Positions 1-8,944 of a stretch of DNA of 64,000 bases are shown here, piece after piece. This DNA comes from JAVBNN01 sp031551525 (lineage in GTDB: Bacteria; Bacillota; Negativicutes; Acidaminococcales; JAISLQ01). The position numbers and the translations under genes are program-made. How positions within the stretch are numbered: position 1 is the stretch's first letter; each line of letters begins with the position of its first letter. The stretch is taken from positions 1-64,000 of the forward strand of contig JAVBNN010000003.1 of assembly GCA_031551525.1 (NCBI GenBank). Direction: 5' to 3'. A model generated the notes under the pieces. That model saw only the letters and a list, made by a program, of their open reading frames with translations. It had not been told where the DNA came from and made no database searches.

Positions 1-621
1 GCTAAAAAGCGGCGCCTTCAGCTTTTCTTTAAGGTTTATCTCTAAAGTCCAATATTCTTCGGGGATAAAGTCCTGTATTTCTTTTTCCCGTTCATAGATC
101 AACCGTACAGCCACAGACTGCACACGACCTGCGCTAAGGCCTTTTCTGATTTTGCGCCAGAGCAGCGGGCTTAATTTGTACCCTACCATGCGGTCGAGTA
201 TGCGCCGCGTCTGTTGTGCGTCCACCATATCGCCGTCTATCTTGCGTGGATGCTTTATCGCCTGTTGCACCGCGCCTTGGGTTATTTCATTGAAAACCAC
301 CCGGCAGGCTTTGTCTTCAGGTATACCTAAAATAAAAGCCAAATGCCAGGCTATTGCCTCGCCTTCACGATCAGGGTCTGTCGCCAGAAAAACAGAGTCC
401 GCCTTTTTTGCTGCGTCTTTCAACTCTTTTATCAGATCGCCTTTGTTGCGGATATTTATATATTTAGGCTGATAGTTTTTTTCTATATCTACGCCGAACT
501 GGCTTTTCGGCAAATCGCGCAAATGCCCCATTGAAGCCTTGACAAAATAATTTTTACCCAGGAATTTTTCAATGGTTTTTGACTTTGCCGGTGATTCGAC
601 TATAATCAGTGTCTTGCCCAC
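1..621 (-). CDS. topA: DNA topoisomerase I (5' part; runs off the left edge)
   Basis: Type IA topoisomerase that relaxes negative supercoils. The visible 207 codons read [20 protein letters not shown] at the N-terminus, the Toprim start with its catalytic Glu. The acidic Toprim motif [13 protein letters not shown] follows near residue 110, and the [15 protein letters not shown] motif near 165-180. The start is a GTG at 619-621 preceded by GGGAGG. Its first base is the last base of the dprA stop codon (TAGTG), so the two genes overlap by one nucleotide and are probably translationally coupled. The active-site Tyr and the C-terminal zinc fingers lie outside the window. Family assignment is very secure. 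Confidence 0.97.
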   Translation of the reverse strand, partial: MGKTLIIVESPAKSKTIEKFLGKNYFVKASMGHLRDLPKSQFGVDIEKNYQPKYINIRNKGDLIKELKDAAKKADSVFLATDPDREGEAIAWHLAFILGIPEDKACRVVFNEITQGAVQQAIKHPRKIDGDMVDAQQTRRILDRMVGYKLSPLLWRKIRKGLSAGRVQSVAVRLIYEREKEIQDFIPEEYWTLEINLKEKLKAPLFS

Positions 622-1721
622 TAAATAGTCCTCCCTTGTTTTAAAAGATAGCGGCCCTCTACAGAAGATACCCATCCGGTCAACTCCAGCTCCAAGAGCG
701 CGCAGTTCATCTCCGCAGGAAGGAGACCGCTTTTTGTGACCAGTTCGTCTACGGAAATTGATTGCCCGTCAATAAACAGCTTTAATAGTTTGCCAGCGTC
801 ACCGGCAGGAAGGTTGTCTTTCCCTGCGTCTTTTTGACTGGCTGTCGGAAATAGCCTCCCCATATCATCAAATATGTCTTCCGGCCGGTCGACCAGTTTG
901 GCGCCCTGTTTTATCAGGTTGTGTACCCCTGCGCTACCGGTGGAATATATGCTGCCCGGTATGCAGTATATGTCACGGCCGCTCTCCAGGGCAAAATTCG
1001 CGGTGATCAAAGAGCCGCTCTTTTTGTTGGCTTCGACCACCATAACCCCTTTTGAGAGACCGCTTATTATCCTGTTGCGCGCTGGAAAACGCCAAGCCGC
1101 CGGTTCTGCATCCGGCAGATATTCTGACAGCAAAGCGCCGCCCTCAGTGACTATCTGTTCAAACATTTTCCGATTTTCATACGGATAGGCAATATCAAGT
1201 CCGCAACCGAAAACTGCGACGGTCGCTCCACCAGCGGAAAGTGCTCCCTGGTGCGCTGCCGTATCTATGCCTTTGGCGCCGCCGCTGACTACTGTAAGAC
1301 CGCCTTTAGCAAGGTCGGCAGCAAACTGTTTGGCTACTGAAATACCATAAGGGCTGGCCTTTCTGGCCCCTACTATGGCTAGTTTTTCCCCTGTCGGCAA
1401 AAAGCCGCGTACAAACAGCGCCAAAGGCGCTCGTCCGCTGTTGAGCAGCGCCGCAGGATATTCCTTGTCTTCATATGTAATGATATTAAAAGATTTTTTC
1501 TGACAGATTTCCGCCAGCCGCTCCGGGAGCAATTTACCGCGTCCCATAGCGATACTTGCCGCCACCTGCCGCTCAACGCCCGGAACTGCTGCCAATTCAT
1601 CATAACTGGCTTGCCAGATGTCAACTGCCGATGGAAACAGTTTTAAAAGTTCCGCTGTTTTAAAGAGGCCAACGCCTTCCATGTTGCACAGCAAAGCCAA
1701 GCAATATTTTTCCAAAGCCAC
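621..1721 (-). CDS. dprA: DNA processing protein DprA (Smf)
   Basis: DprA protects incoming single-stranded DNA and loads RecA during natural transformation. The 366-residue protein has an N-terminal helix-hairpin-like region (about 1-70) and then the Rossmann-fold DprA core: [14 protein letters not shown] near 110, [16 protein letters not shown] near 150, [12 protein letters not shown] near 215 and [14 protein letters not shown] near 235. A winged-helix-like C-terminal domain covers about 305-365. The GTG start follows AAGAGTG. It sits directly upstream of topA with a one-base overlap, a common Firmicutes arrangement. No other competence genes are visible apart from comM further right, so actual competence cannot be inferred. 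Confidence 0.96.
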   Translation of the reverse strand: MALEKYCLALLCNMEGVGLFKTAELLKLFPSAVDIWQASYDELAAVPGVERQVAASIAMGRGKLLPERLAEICQKKSFNIITYEDKEYPAALLNSGRAPLALFVRGFLPTGEKLAIVGARKASPYGISVAKQFAADLAKGGLTVVSGGAKGIDTAAHQGALSAGGATVAVFGCGLDIAYPYENRKMFEQIVTEGGALLSEYLPDAEPAAWRFPARNRIISGLSKGVMVVEANKKSGSLITANFALESGRDIYCIPGSIYSTGSAGVHNLIKQGAKLVDRPEDIFDDMGRLFPTASQKDAGKDNLPAGDAGKLLKLFIDGQSISVDELVTKSGLLPAEMNCALLELELTGWVSSVEGRYLLKQGRTI

Positions 1722-1760
1722 GGCACACTCTTTTCACAAATTTTCTGTATCATTCAATAA

Positions 1761-1788
1761 GTTATAACACAAATAATATCTTTGGCAA
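1761..1788 (-). promoter_or_regulatory. Candidate promoter of dprA-topA
   Basis: On the minus strand TTGCCA (1783-1788) and TATAAC (1761-1766) are separated by 16 bases and lie about 40 bases ahead of the dprA GTG, in an AT-rich gap of 92 bases behind the glycosyltransferase gene. The short spacer and single mismatch in each box leave moderate confidence. Confidence 0.45.
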
Positions 1789-1813
1789 CATTTTTTTAAA
1801 ATCGTGCACAAAA

Positions 1814-2932
1814 TCATTGTCTGTGCAAGTATTCTTCCAACTTGCCAGCTATTTTTTCAGCCGCAGTAAAATATTTCCCACTTTCCCCCCTGCAAGAAGC
1901 ATCTTTAGGTGAAAAAACCTCTAGTTTGCTACATAAATCCGGCAGATCTTTGGCAACTTCAGCCAATTCCCGACTGCCCAGGTAAGCGGCATTGATCAGT
2001 TCCTGCCCTGGCAAAGGCCGGTATATAATGAGCCGTTTACCCGCCGCCAGAGTTTCCGTGGCGGTCACCCCGCCTGCCTTTGAAACAACTACATCAGCGG
2101 CCTGCATATAATCAGCCATATTATCTATAAAACCAAGCACTCTGAGATTATCATATTTAAACTGCAAAAGTTGCTTCTCTAGACATGAGTTGCGGCCACA
2201 CACGGCTACAAAAAAGATTTGTTTCGTCTTGTCGCGCATATGCCATGCTTTTAAGATATCACACATCGGCAGGAGCCCCTCTCCGCCGCCGGTTAAAATG
2301 CAGACAATAGCATCCTCTGGCAATGCCAGTTTCTCGCGCACAGCCGTTATATCGCCTTTTTCACAGAACTGCTGCCGCACCGGTATGCCAAACGGCCACA
2401 CCTCCTGCCCCGGCTGTATATCTTTTTCATAGCCGGCCAAAATATCTACGTCGGCTACTACATACACGTCTATTTCTTTATATATCCACCATTTATGCAT
2501 TGCATAATCTGTGACTATACCCACAAGCGGCAGTTTTTTGCCGTATTTTTGCTTATATAGGGCCACCACGCCCGCCGGAGTAACATGTGTGGCTACCACC
2601 AGGTCAGGTTGCGTCTTTTTTATAAAGTTGTCCGCCCCCAGCGCAAATAGCCGGTTGACGAGGCTCCTGAAACCTAGAGAGTCCTGTTTGTCGCCCCATT
2701 TATATAAAAAATCATAACCCGGAGGATATAGACGCAGCAGCCATAGATAGGCAGACAAAAGCAGTTTGCCCGCCCATTGTGGGAAAAAGTCAAAAATATT
2801 GGCCGTCTGCACCTTTATTTTTCCACTCGCCGAAAGTACCCGGGCAACAGCTTCGGCGGCCTGAACATGCCCTGAACCGATGGGCGCTGATACAACAAGT
2901 ATGGTTTTCTCTTTTTCCTTGCTGTCGTCCAC
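1814..2932 (-). CDS. Processive glycosyltransferase, MGDG synthase/UgtP type (GT28)
   Basis: A 372-residue GT28 enzyme. The N-terminal MGDG-synthase domain (about 10-190) begins ILVVSAPIGSGHVQAAEAVA, with the Gly-Ser-Gly-His motif typical of diacylglycerol glucosyl/galactosyltransferases. The C-terminal half carries GGGEGLLPM near 213 and VSKAGGVTATETLAAGKR near 285, the MurG-like UDP-sugar binding site. It should act at the inner face of the cytoplasmic membrane, transferring sugar from a UDP-sugar to diacylglycerol; sugar and acceptor cannot be read from sequence. The start is a GTG with GCAGGGG upstream. It is divergent from the nicotinate phosphoribosyltransferase gene. The fold call is secure; the exact substrate is inferred. 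Confidence 0.88.
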   Translation of the reverse strand: MDDSKEKEKTILVVSAPIGSGHVQAAEAVARVLSASGKIKVQTANIFDFFPQWAGKLLLSAYLWLLRLYPPGYDFLYKWGDKQDSLGFRSLVNRLFALGADNFIKKTQPDLVVATHVTPAGVVALYKQKYGKKLPLVGIVTDYAMHKWWIYKEIDVYVVADVDILAGYEKDIQPGQEVWPFGIPVRQQFCEKGDITAVREKLALPEDAIVCILTGGGEGLLPMCDILKAWHMRDKTKQIFFVAVCGRNSCLEKQLLQFKYDNLRVLGFIDNMADYMQAADVVVSKAGGVTATETLAAGKRLIIYRPLPGQELINAAYLGSRELAEVAKDLPDLCSKLEVFSPKDASCRGESGKYFTAAEKIAGKLEEYLHRQ

Positions 2933-3040
2933 TTTTACCCCTGCCTTTTCTTTACTATTGCTAATAACAATGGTTATATTGTATCATACTTGTTATATAA
3001 GGATAGTTTGGTTGTAAAAATTTTTGTGGGAGATGGCGCG

Positions 3041-4087
3041 ATGCAAAAAAGACTGCCCGTGGAAACCTTTGAGATACCAGTGGAACTTATCAAAAACGGG
3101 TTTTACACTGATGCTTATTTTCTGCGTACTGAAGAAATACTTAACTCAGCCAATCATCATCCCCGGGTGCTCATGCAGGTCTTTCAGCGTGAACACAGCA
3201 TACTTTGCGGGATAGACGAGAGTATAGCCATACTAAAGACCTGCTCTAAAAAACCCGTGAAGATAATGGCGCTGCATGACGGCGATGCAATAGCCCCCTG
3301 GGAGACTGTGATGACCATAGAAGGTGACCTGGCCGACTTCACTTATCTGGAAACCCTTTATCTGGGCGTACTGGCCCGCCAGACCAAGATCGCCACCAAT
3401 GTCCGCGCAACGATAAATGCCGCTCAGGGCAAAAAAGTCCTGTTTTTTGGCGCGCGTTATGACCACTATACCATGCAAAAAACCGATGGTTACGCCATAT
3501 ATATAGGCGGCGACCTGGGCGTTTCCACCGATGCCAACGGCTACGCCAGCGGAAGAAAAGGTCTTGGCACCATACCCCATGCGCTTATCGCCACTTTCGG
3601 CGGAGACACTGTGGCCGCCACAATGGCTTTTGATGAATACATATCCCCTAATATAAACCGGGTAGCCCTGGTAGACTTTGACAACGACTGTGTGAATACT
3701 ACCTTGGCGATCGCCCGTAAATTGGGCAAAAAACTTTTTGCAGTACGCCTTGACACCTCAAACAGCTTGGTGGACAAGTCTGTGGTACCTCTGATGAGTA
3801 CTTTCCCGCCCACCGGGGTTTGCCGCGAACTGGTGCTAAATGTACGTCAGGCGCTCGACCGGGAAGGTTTCCCGCACGTGAAAATCATGGTGTCCGGCGG
3901 ATTCAATCCGAAAAAAATCGCCGAATTTGAGTCGCAACATGTGCCGGTAGATATTTACGCGGTAGGCAGCAGTTTTTACGACGGTAATATAAACTTCACT
4001 GCCGATATCGTGCTGGTAGACGGAAAAGCTTGCGCCAAAGTAGGCCGCACCCACTTGCCTAATCCCCGTCTCCAACCGGTAGACTGA
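3041..4087 (+). CDS. pncB: Nicotinate phosphoribosyltransferase
   Basis: Converts nicotinate, PRPP and ATP to nicotinate mononucleotide in NAD salvage. Diagnostic stretches are FYTDAYFLRTEEIL near 22, FGARYDHYTMQKTDGYA near 150, GTIPHALIATFGGDT near 185, DFDNDCVN near 210, AVRLDTSNSL near 235 and the phosphate-binding MVSGGFNPKKI near 285. The size (348 residues) fits the short archaeal/Firmicutes NAPRTase group. I chose the ATG at 3041 because GGGAG lies 8 bases before it; an earlier in-frame TTG at 2990 has no ribosome binding site and adds 17 residues without homology. It is divergent from the GT28 gene, with a weak candidate TTGCTA/TATCAT promoter around 2958-2987. Confidence 0.94.
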   Translation: MQKRLPVETFEIPVELIKNGFYTDAYFLRTEEILNSANHHPRVLMQVFQREHSILCGIDESIAILKTCSKKPVKIMALHDGDAIAPWETVMTIEGDLADFTYLETLYLGVLARQTKIATNVRATINAAQGKKVLFFGARYDHYTMQKTDGYAIYIGGDLGVSTDANGYASGRKGLGTIPHALIATFGGDTVAATMAFDEYISPNINRVALVDFDNDCVNTTLAIARKLGKKLFAVRLDTSNSLVDKSVVPLMSTFPPTGVCRELVLNVRQALDREGFPHVKIMVSGGFNPKKIAEFESQHVPVDIYAVGSSFYDGNINFTADIVLVDGKACAKVGRTHLPNPRLQPVD

Positions 4088-4174
4088 CCTTTACAAAAAG
4101 TGTGGTTTTTTCTGTTTTTTTGAGTAAAAATTCACGTTTTTTATAAAATTGCCTCTGTTTAGAGGGCTCATATA

Positions 4175-4203
4175 TTGACACTTTATACTTTTTATATTAC
4201 ATT
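4175..4203 (+). promoter_or_regulatory. Promoter of the acetate transporter gene
   Basis: TTGACA (4175-4180), a 17-base spacer and TACATT (4198-4203). It lies about 50 bases before the ATG at 4253, which has a very strong AGGAGG (4241-4246). The perfect -35 and the strong ribosome binding site suggest high expression. Confidence 0.65.
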
Positions 4204-4252
4204 AACTAAAGTATATGTTCTTATTATTATTATATTTTTAAGGAGGAGTACA

Positions 4253-4873
4253 ATGAGTAGTAACCCCAATGAGTGCAAGGTGCAAATAGTGGTGGCCGAC
4301 CCTTCTGCTGTCGGACTTTTGGGTCTTGCAGTAGTGACTGCGGTTGCCGCATCGCAAAAACTTGGGATCACGACCGGTCTTTCCTGGGTCATCCCCTGGG
4401 CTATTTTCCTCGGTGCTATCGCCCAGCTTATTGCGTCTGTTTATGACTTTAATCACAATAATGTTTTTGGTGCATCAATCTTTGGCGCTTTTGGTCTTTT
4501 TTGGCTGGGTGTTGCAACAAGCTGGATGTTCAAAATGGGCGTCTTCGGCGCTTCCTTGACTACGGTCGACGGCAAGCAGATCGGTTTTGCCTTCCTTATT
4601 TACTTCCTGTTTGCAGTGGCCGGTACCATTGCAGCGACCGAGACCAACAGGACTCTTTTCTTCGACATGATATTCATTGACTTTCTCCTCTTCGGACTTG
4701 CTGTAGACGCGCTCGGCGGTGGCGTACACTGGGCACACAGCCTGGCCGCCTATTCGGAAGTCATCGTATCCGCTATCTCTACTTATGCGGCTTGCGCAAC
4801 TTTTTTGAACAAGTTCTTCAACCGTCCTTTCTGGCCGCTGGGTGGGCCGCTCGGTATTTACAAAAAGGGCTGA
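4253..4873 (+). CDS. satP: Acetate/succinate transporter, AceTr (GPR1/FUN34/YaaH) family
   Basis: A 206-residue membrane protein with six predicted helices. The family signature near the N-terminus appears as ADPSAVGLLGLAV (residues about 15-27; the usual form is NPAPLGLxGFA). Helices follow around 38-60, 70-92, 105-125, 132-152 and 165-185, and the Phe/Asn/Thr-rich pore segments are present. SatP-type proteins exchange acetate or succinate with protons. The start is the ATG at 4253 with AGGAGG 6 bases upstream; an upstream in-frame extension starting at 4175 is hydrophobic but has no ribosome binding site and would overlap the promoter. Monocistronic: own promoter and own terminator. Acetate as substrate is inferred from family and from ackA elsewhere in the window. 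Confidence 0.88.
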   Translation: MSSNPNECKVQIVVADPSAVGLLGLAVVTAVAASQKLGITTGLSWVIPWAIFLGAIAQLIASVYDFNHNNVFGASIFGAFGLFWLGVATSWMFKMGVFGASLTTVDGKQIGFAFLIYFLFAVAGTIAATETNRTLFFDMIFIDFLLFGLAVDALGGGVHWAHSLAAYSEVIVSAISTYAACATFLNKFFNRPFWPLGGPLGIYKKG

Positions 4874-4878
4874 TTCAC

Positions 4879-4910
4879 AAAAGCTACCTCGCATTTGGGG
4901 TAGCTTTTTT
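4879..4910 (+). terminator. Rho-independent terminator of satP
   Basis: Ten-base arms 4879-4888 and 4899-4908 (AAAAGCTACC / GGTAGCTTTT) followed by Ts, six bases after the satP stop. Confidence 0.85.
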
Positions 4911-4927
4911 CATGCCCATATGCCCTG

Positions 4928-4956
4928 TTGACAGCAGCAAAGGGATATAGTATGGT
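4928..4956 (+). promoter_or_regulatory. Promoter of murI
   Basis: TTGACA (4928-4933), 17-base spacer, TATGGT (4951-4956), 40 bases before the murI ATG. The -35 is perfect; the -10 matches at four of six positions. Confidence 0.6.
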
Positions 4957-4995
4957 TCTATTAGGATATATGATGAAAAACGCTGGGAGGAGATC

Positions 4996-5805
4996 ATGTT
5001 GGATAAAAATGCTATGATTGCAGTTTTCGACTCGGGCGTAGGCGGACTCACTGTATTAAAAGAGCTGCTGGAAATCATGCCAAATGAGAATTTTCTTTAT
5101 TTCGGCGATACCGCCCGCATACCCTACGGATCACGTACTTCGGAGGAAATACGCAGCTTCACCGCCCAAATATTCCGTTTTTTAACCACACAGAAAGTAA
5201 AGCTGGCTGTTATCGCCTGTAATACTATTACATTCACTTTGCTGCCGCAGGATAAGGAAGGCTACCCTTACCCCATCATCGGGATGAATACCGGCATGAA
5301 AGTGGCCCTTGCTGGTAGTATAAACAGGCGCGTAGGCGTTATCGCCACCGAAGCGACGGTAAGAAGCGCCAAACATGTAGAATCCGGCAAGGAAATAGAT
5401 CCGCAGGCTGAAGTTTATTTGCAGGCTTGCCCCAAATTTGTTCCGCTTATCGAGCAGGGTATTTTTTCCGGCCCGGAGATGGAAGAAGCCGCCCATGAGT
5501 ATCTCGCATCTCTGCAAAAAGCAGATGTGGACGCCACTATACTTGCCTGTACCCACTACCCGATGATTAAGGATTTGGTCGGTGGGATAATGGGAGAGAA
5601 AGTAACCATCGTCAACCCGGCTTATGAAACCGCACTCGACGCACAGCGTCTCCTGGCCGGACGCGATATGCTCAACTCCGCAAAAGAACCGGGGAAACTT
5701 AGGATAGCCTTTTCATCTGTAACAGATGAAAATAAAAAATTGGCACAACATTTCTTGCAACGTCCCCTACCTGAAATAGAGACCGTTGACGCGTCCGCTT
5801 ACTGA
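4996..5805 (+). CDS. murI: Glutamate racemase
   Basis: Interconverts L- and D-glutamate for peptidoglycan synthesis. The 269-residue protein has all family landmarks: AVFDSGVGGLTVLKEL near 9, GDTARIPYGSR near 38 and the two catalytic cysteines C75 (ACNT) and C185 (ACTHYP). The ATG has GGGAGGAG a few bases upstream. It is monocistronic and converges on a permease/D-aminoacylase pair, sharing a bidirectional-looking terminator. Its position opposite another D-amino-acid gene may be coincidence, but it raises the possibility that the racemase also feeds D-glutamate released by the deacylase. Confidence 0.95.
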   Translation: MLDKNAMIAVFDSGVGGLTVLKELLEIMPNENFLYFGDTARIPYGSRTSEEIRSFTAQIFRFLTTQKVKLAVIACNTITFTLLPQDKEGYPYPIIGMNTGMKVALAGSINRRVGVIATEATVRSAKHVESGKEIDPQAEVYLQACPKFVPLIEQGIFSGPEMEEAAHEYLASLQKADVDATILACTHYPMIKDLVGGIMGEKVTIVNPAYETALDAQRLLAGRDMLNSAKEPGKLRIAFSSVTDENKKLAQHFLQRPLPEIETVDASAY

Positions 5806-5816
5806 CACAAACAATA

Positions 5817-5852
5817 AACCGGCTAAAGTTAAAAACTTTAGCCGGTTTTTTT
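5817..5852. terminator. Terminator between murI and the permease gene (probably bidirectional)
   Basis: Perfect 14-base arms 5817-5830 and 5834-5847 (AACCGGCTAAAGTT / AACTTTAGCCGGTT) with an AAA loop. Seven Ts follow on the plus strand. On the minus strand the tail is only AT-rich, so the structure may also serve the leftward permease gene that ends at 5864. Confidence 0.85.
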
Positions 5853-5863
5853 GTTTACACCTG

Positions 5864-7180
5864 TCAGGCCAGTACATACGCGTAGAAAATCAATGCCATA
5901 CAGTGAGCGATAGCGACAGTAAAGCCGTTGCGGATGAGCGACTTTATGTCCGACGACTGGGCAAAGCCCATGGAACTGAACATATTGGCGCCCGGATAGA
6001 TAAAGTTGGTGACCCTGGTGGCTATGATAAGCGCTACCGCCCAGGCAACCATGGATACGTTGTTTTGTTTGAGCATATTGGCAAACATGCTGTGCAGCAT
6101 TTTCAGTTCCGCGACGGTCGCGCCGGAAATGCCGAAAGCGCCGATAAGTCCGCCTGATATAATGACACTGGCTTTGCCGCCAACGTCTACCAGAGGCTGT
6201 AAGAGTACGGTCAGGGCTTTGAAGCCGCCGCCGCTTTCAATGAGGTTGATGAAGGGTTCGAGGATAAGAAACAAGAGAAACAGCCCGACATTGCCCGCCA
6301 TGCCTTTTATGACATGTTTGCAGATCGTATCGAGGTTCAGGCCGCCGGCAAAACCGGTAGCCAGTGACAGGCCCAGCATGATGATGACGACGAACGAGGT
6401 GCCTGCGCCTTTAAATAGGCCATATACTATGGCGGCGAGGAAGAGGAGGGAAAAGACTGTCGTTGCCCGCCTGCTTTCTTTGGTAGGTACAAACTGTTCT
6501 ATTTCGTCATTTTGTTTGGGGTACGGAGTTACATTTTCAGTATCTCTTTGTATCCTCTGCATGTTGCACCAGGTAATGACCAAAGTGATAGTGGCGATCG
6601 GCAGGGCGGCATACATGAGCATAGTGCCGTAACTAAGTCCAGTCAAGCCGAGGAGCGTTACTACCGGCGGCGTAAACGGGCCTATGATAAGAGCCTCTTC
6701 GCCAACTGCGTGGAAAATGACGCCCATCGTGCTGCGCGACAAGCCGACTGAGGCGGCGACCGGAATGACTATCGGCGCCAGGATGGCGTTGCCGCCCGCC
6801 ATGGTACCCAAGAGCCCGACGATGATGAAGCAGGATATGCATATACCTGCCATAGCTTTTTTCTGTGTGTCGATGCCTATGCCGTAAATTATTCTGTGTA
6901 CCAGGGTGTGGCTGACTTTGGTCGCAGTCATTACTTCGCCGAGGCCGCGCCCCAGCATAATGATCAAGCCGACCACGGCCAGGAAGGAACTCATGGCTTT
7001 TACGATGATATTGCCCATAGATACAAGTGACTGTCCGGAAATAATCGCGCCAACAATAATACATATGATAGTGGCCGGCAAGGGCTCCATGTCCCTGAAA
7101 ACAAGTATGATATAGAGTATTAGAGGCGATAGGGCAAACAAACCCCACCAAAGATTGAAATCTGCTGCTACAGTTGGCAT
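5864..7180 (-). CDS. Ion-transporter-superfamily permease, probably for N-acyl-D-amino acids or a related organic anion
   Basis: A 438-residue polytopic membrane protein with about 11-12 hydrophobic segments. It is split by a cytoplasmic loop near 210-235 rich in charged residues (NMQRIQRDTENV). Each half has a Gly-rich re-entrant type segment: GLLGTMAGGNAILAPIVIP near 125-145 and GGLIGAFGISGATVAELK near 345-365. This two-half architecture is typical of the IT superfamily (GntP/DcuC/CitMHS-like carriers); I cannot assign a specific family. The ATG is preceded by GGGGGAA. It follows the D-aminoacylase gene by 16 bases in the same orientation, so the likely cargo is the deacylase substrate or product; this is inference. 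Confidence 0.75.
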   Translation of the reverse strand: MPTVAADFNLWWGLFALSPLILYIILVFRDMEPLPATIICIIVGAIISGQSLVSMGNIIVKAMSSFLAVVGLIIMLGRGLGEVMTATKVSHTLVHRIIYGIGIDTQKKAMAGICISCFIIVGLLGTMAGGNAILAPIVIPVAASVGLSRSTMGVIFHAVGEEALIIGPFTPPVVTLLGLTGLSYGTMLMYAALPIATITLVITWCNMQRIQRDTENVTPYPKQNDEIEQFVPTKESRRATTVFSLLFLAAIVYGLFKGAGTSFVVIIMLGLSLATGFAGGLNLDTICKHVIKGMAGNVGLFLLFLILEPFINLIESGGGFKALTVLLQPLVDVGGKASVIISGGLIGAFGISGATVAELKMLHSMFANMLKQNNVSMVAWAVALIIATRVTNFIYPGANMFSSMGFAQSSDIKSLIRNGFTVAIAHCMALIFYAYVLA

Positions 7181-7196
7181 AAAAATTCCCCCGTTC

Positions 7197-8792
7197 TTAT
7201 TTCTTCAGAACTTTACCATGAAATTCTCTGGTCATTTTGCCATTTTTGACGGCAAAACCACCATTCACCAGTACGTGTACCACTCCTTGGGCATATTGGT
7301 GCGGCTGGTTGAAAGTAGCCACATCATTTATCTTCGCAGGGTCAAAAACGGTTATATCCGCAACTTTCCCCACTTCGAGCACTCCGCGGTCTTTCATGCT
7401 CAGCCTGGCTGCCGGCAGTGCGGTCATTTTGTAGATAGCGGCTTCCAGTGGCAATATGCCCCGGTCACGCACAAATTCGCCCAAGACTCTGGCAAACGTC
7501 CCGTAAGAACGCGGATGACAGGAAGAGTGCGCCGCTTCTTCGATATCGAGGCAACGACCGTCTGAGCCGACGCAGACTATATCACTGGTAATTATTGAGT
7601 CTATATCGTCAGTTGAGATAGAAAAATATACTGCATGCACCATGCCTGCCTGTTCGGACAAAAGGCGTATTACAGCGAGGTCAGCCGGCATATCCCATGC
7701 TTTGGCTATTTCGGCCATATTTTTCCCGATGAAGTCTTCACGGTCATTGGTCATGTTTGTGATGAGTATGCGTTCCGGGCCGCCTCTGATGGCCATTTCT
7801 TTATTGAGATCGGCCAGCAGGCGCTCCCGGCACCCCATGTCCTGTAACCGCTCCAGCATTGCCGACACACCGCCAGCCTGGCTCCAACCAGGTAAAAGCA
7901 CTGACAGACCGGTGGCCGACGCTTCGTATGGATACTGGTCGGCTGTGACGTTCACCCCTTCGTTGTGTGCTTTTATGATATTATCTAAAGCTATTTTGCC
8001 TTTGCCCCAGTTAGGTACGCCAATAGCTTTCAGGTGGGATACCTGGACTTTTGCACCGCTCTTGCGGCCAGTTTCTATGGTTTCGTCGACTGCCTGCAAG
8101 ACGGTATTGCTTTCGCCGCGCACATGAGAGGTGTACAGCGCATCATATTTGGCTATGACCTTACATAGCGCCGTAAATTCATCGAGGTCGGCAAAACTCC
8201 CCGGCGGATAGATAAGACCGCTGGACATGCCCCAAGCGCCTTGCTTGAGCTGTTCTTCCAGGAGTGCGCACATGGCATCCAGTTCTTCCGGCGTAGCTTT
8301 ACGGTCATCATACCCTACAACGGCAATACGCACCGGTCCATGCCCGACTAGTGGCGCCATGTTCACTCCAAGCCGACGGGTGGAAAAATATTCGCAAAAA
8401 TCGTCATAATCTTTATGACACACGACCTCTCCGTCAGGAGGCGACATGAAATCATGCAAAGACATAAAACGCAACAGTTCTTCCCTGTCACCCGCCTTTT
8501 TGCCGGTCGGAAAATTGCTGAGGCCGCAGCTGCCAGTTATTTCCGTTGTCACGCCTTGCATGACCCGGCTGCCTGACGAAGGATATTTATAAATAGTAGC
8601 GTCGCTGTGTGTGTGAATATCGATAAAGCCTGGCGCAACTACCAGCCCTGTTGCATCAATGATCTCACCCTCACCCTTAAGGTCTGGCCCGATCTTTGTA
8701 ATGTACCCGTCTTCTACCGCTACGTCAAGAAAAACGGACGGTTTACCTGTGCCATCTACAAGTTTGCCGCCCTTGATAATCACTTTACTCAC
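7197..8792 (-). CDS. N-acyl-D-amino-acid deacylase (D-aminoacylase)
   Basis: Amidohydrolase-superfamily metalloenzyme of 531 residues that releases D-amino acids from N-acyl derivatives. The TIM-barrel metal site is complete: HTHSD near 60, the bridging Cys in ITGSCGLSNF near 88, TSHVRGE near 220, VSHLK near 248 and the catalytic Asp in VGSDGRCLD near 395. The family motif HPRSYGTFARVLG follows near 412. N- and C-terminal segments form the small beta domain (GGKLVDGTGKPS; KVADITVFDPAKI). The GTG start has a long GGAGGTGA ribosome binding site. First gene of a two-gene unit with the permease. Assignment to the D-aminoacylase family is strong; which D-amino acid is released is unknown. Confidence 0.9.
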   Translation of the reverse strand: MSKVIIKGGKLVDGTGKPSVFLDVAVEDGYITKIGPDLKGEGEIIDATGLVVAPGFIDIHTHSDATIYKYPSSGSRVMQGVTTEITGSCGLSNFPTGKKAGDREELLRFMSLHDFMSPPDGEVVCHKDYDDFCEYFSTRRLGVNMAPLVGHGPVRIAVVGYDDRKATPEELDAMCALLEEQLKQGAWGMSSGLIYPPGSFADLDEFTALCKVIAKYDALYTSHVRGESNTVLQAVDETIETGRKSGAKVQVSHLKAIGVPNWGKGKIALDNIIKAHNEGVNVTADQYPYEASATGLSVLLPGWSQAGGVSAMLERLQDMGCRERLLADLNKEMAIRGGPERILITNMTNDREDFIGKNMAEIAKAWDMPADLAVIRLLSEQAGMVHAVYFSISTDDIDSIITSDIVCVGSDGRCLDIEEAAHSSCHPRSYGTFARVLGEFVRDRGILPLEAAIYKMTALPAARLSMKDRGVLEVGKVADITVFDPAKINDVATFNQPHQYAQGVVHVLVNGGFAVKNGKMTREFHGKVLKK

Positions 8793-8831
8793 AAGGGGTC
8801 ACCTCCTATAGCTTATGTTAACTTTAATGAA

Positions 8832-8860
8832 ATTATAGCATGCTTTTATTGGAAATTTAT
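8832..8860 (-). promoter_or_regulatory. Candidate promoter of the D-aminoacylase-permease unit
   Basis: A perfect TATAAT on the minus strand (8832-8837) lies about 40 bases before the GTG. The -35 position (8855-8860, ATAAAT) is poor, so only the -10 is convincing. Confidence 0.35.
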
Positions 8861-8944
8861 GTATTTTTTTGTCGTTATTCCATTTTTTTGATAATATTTA
8901 TCTGTTTTATGAATAAATAGTGCCGTTAGACTATTTTGGCGCAT

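Noticed and set aside
4088..4174. Possible terminator behind pncB (small GCCTCT/AGAGGGC hairpin near 4151-4167)
   Set aside because: The stem is short and no T-run follows it; nearby T-runs are not preceded by a stem.
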